A stretch of 6,215 bases of DNA from an uncultured bacterium (GTDB lineage Bacteria; Cyanobacteriota; Vampirovibrionia; Gastranaerophilales; Gastranaerophilaceae), in assembly GCA_937894665.1 (NCBI GenBank), contig CALAWF010000094.1:1-6215 (forward strand), in the 5' to 3' direction. The translations under genes and the position numbers were made by a program. The notes beneath the pieces were generated by a model. That model was not told the origin of the DNA. It did no database searches and was given only the letters and a program-made list of their open reading frames with translations. Shown piece by piece: positions 6,164 through 6,215 of the stretch; the first letter of the stretch is position 1, and every line of letters starts with the position of its first letter.

Positions 6164-6215
6164 ATGATGGAAAATATTAAGAGAATTAAATTAAAGGATT
6201 TTGAAATCGGTGGTG
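6164..6215 (+). CDS. Start of a gene cut by the window edge, possibly 3-deoxy-8-phosphooctulonate synthase (KdsA)
   Basis: Only 17 codons are visible, reading MMENIKRIKLKDFEIGG. Many KdsA proteins begin with a short basic strand ending in IGG or IGN just before the FVLIAGPC block, so this start looks like that enzyme, which makes KDO-8-phosphate for lipopolysaccharide. The diagnostic block is beyond the window, so the identity is a guess. Either ATG (6164 or 6167) could be the start. No Shine-Dalgarno sequence sits at a normal distance; GGG at 6160-6162 is too close. The promoter position suggests leaderless translation. Confidence 0.4.
   Translation, partial: MMENIKRIKLKDFEIGG

Overview
This is an AT-rich bacterial window with six substantial protein genes and the first codons of a seventh. 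The gene set fits a Gram-negative-type, peptidoglycan-containing bacterium: a class A penicillin-binding protein, a SPOR-domain protein and a possible KDO-8-phosphate synthase start. The AT-biased codons, the PBS-lyase-type HEAT repeats and a bacterial copy of a mainly archaeal DUF366 protein suggest a non-photosynthetic relative of Cyanobacteria (Gastranaerophilales / Melainabacteria). That lineage call is an inference from style and gene set; no marker gene is present to confirm it.

Layout. Positions 1-761 (minus strand) hold the N-terminal 253 codons of a COG2509-type FAD-dependent oxidoreductase whose C-terminus lies outside the window. Positions 762-901 form a divergent promoter region. 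It contains a -10-like element that is symmetric on both strands, a perfect 14-bp palindrome and an extended -10 promoter for the rightward genes. From 902 to 6089 five genes run rightward with little space between them: class A PBP (902-3067), HEAT-repeat protein with a TTG start (3134-4093), queC (4097-4765), DUF366 protein (4771-5328) and a membrane-anchored SPOR protein (5328-6089). Gaps are 66, 3 and 5 bases, followed by a one-base TAATG overlap, so the last four genes are almost certainly co-transcribed. Positions 6090-6163 hold a well-spaced promoter placed so close to the next ATG (6164) that its transcript may be leaderless. The gene starting there is cut by the window edge.

How the genes work together. 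The operon has cell-wall functions at both ends: glycan polymerisation and crosslinking by the PBP, and probable septal glycan binding by the SPOR protein. Between them is a 7-deazaguanine step (QueC makes preQ0, the precursor of queuosine) next to a DUF366 protein of unknown function. The pairing of QueC with DUF366, whose C-terminal half resembles lipoate/biotin ligases, is the most interesting functional question here. I found no RNA gene, CRISPR array, insertion sequence or phage gene. No gene-free stretch exceeds 300 bases.
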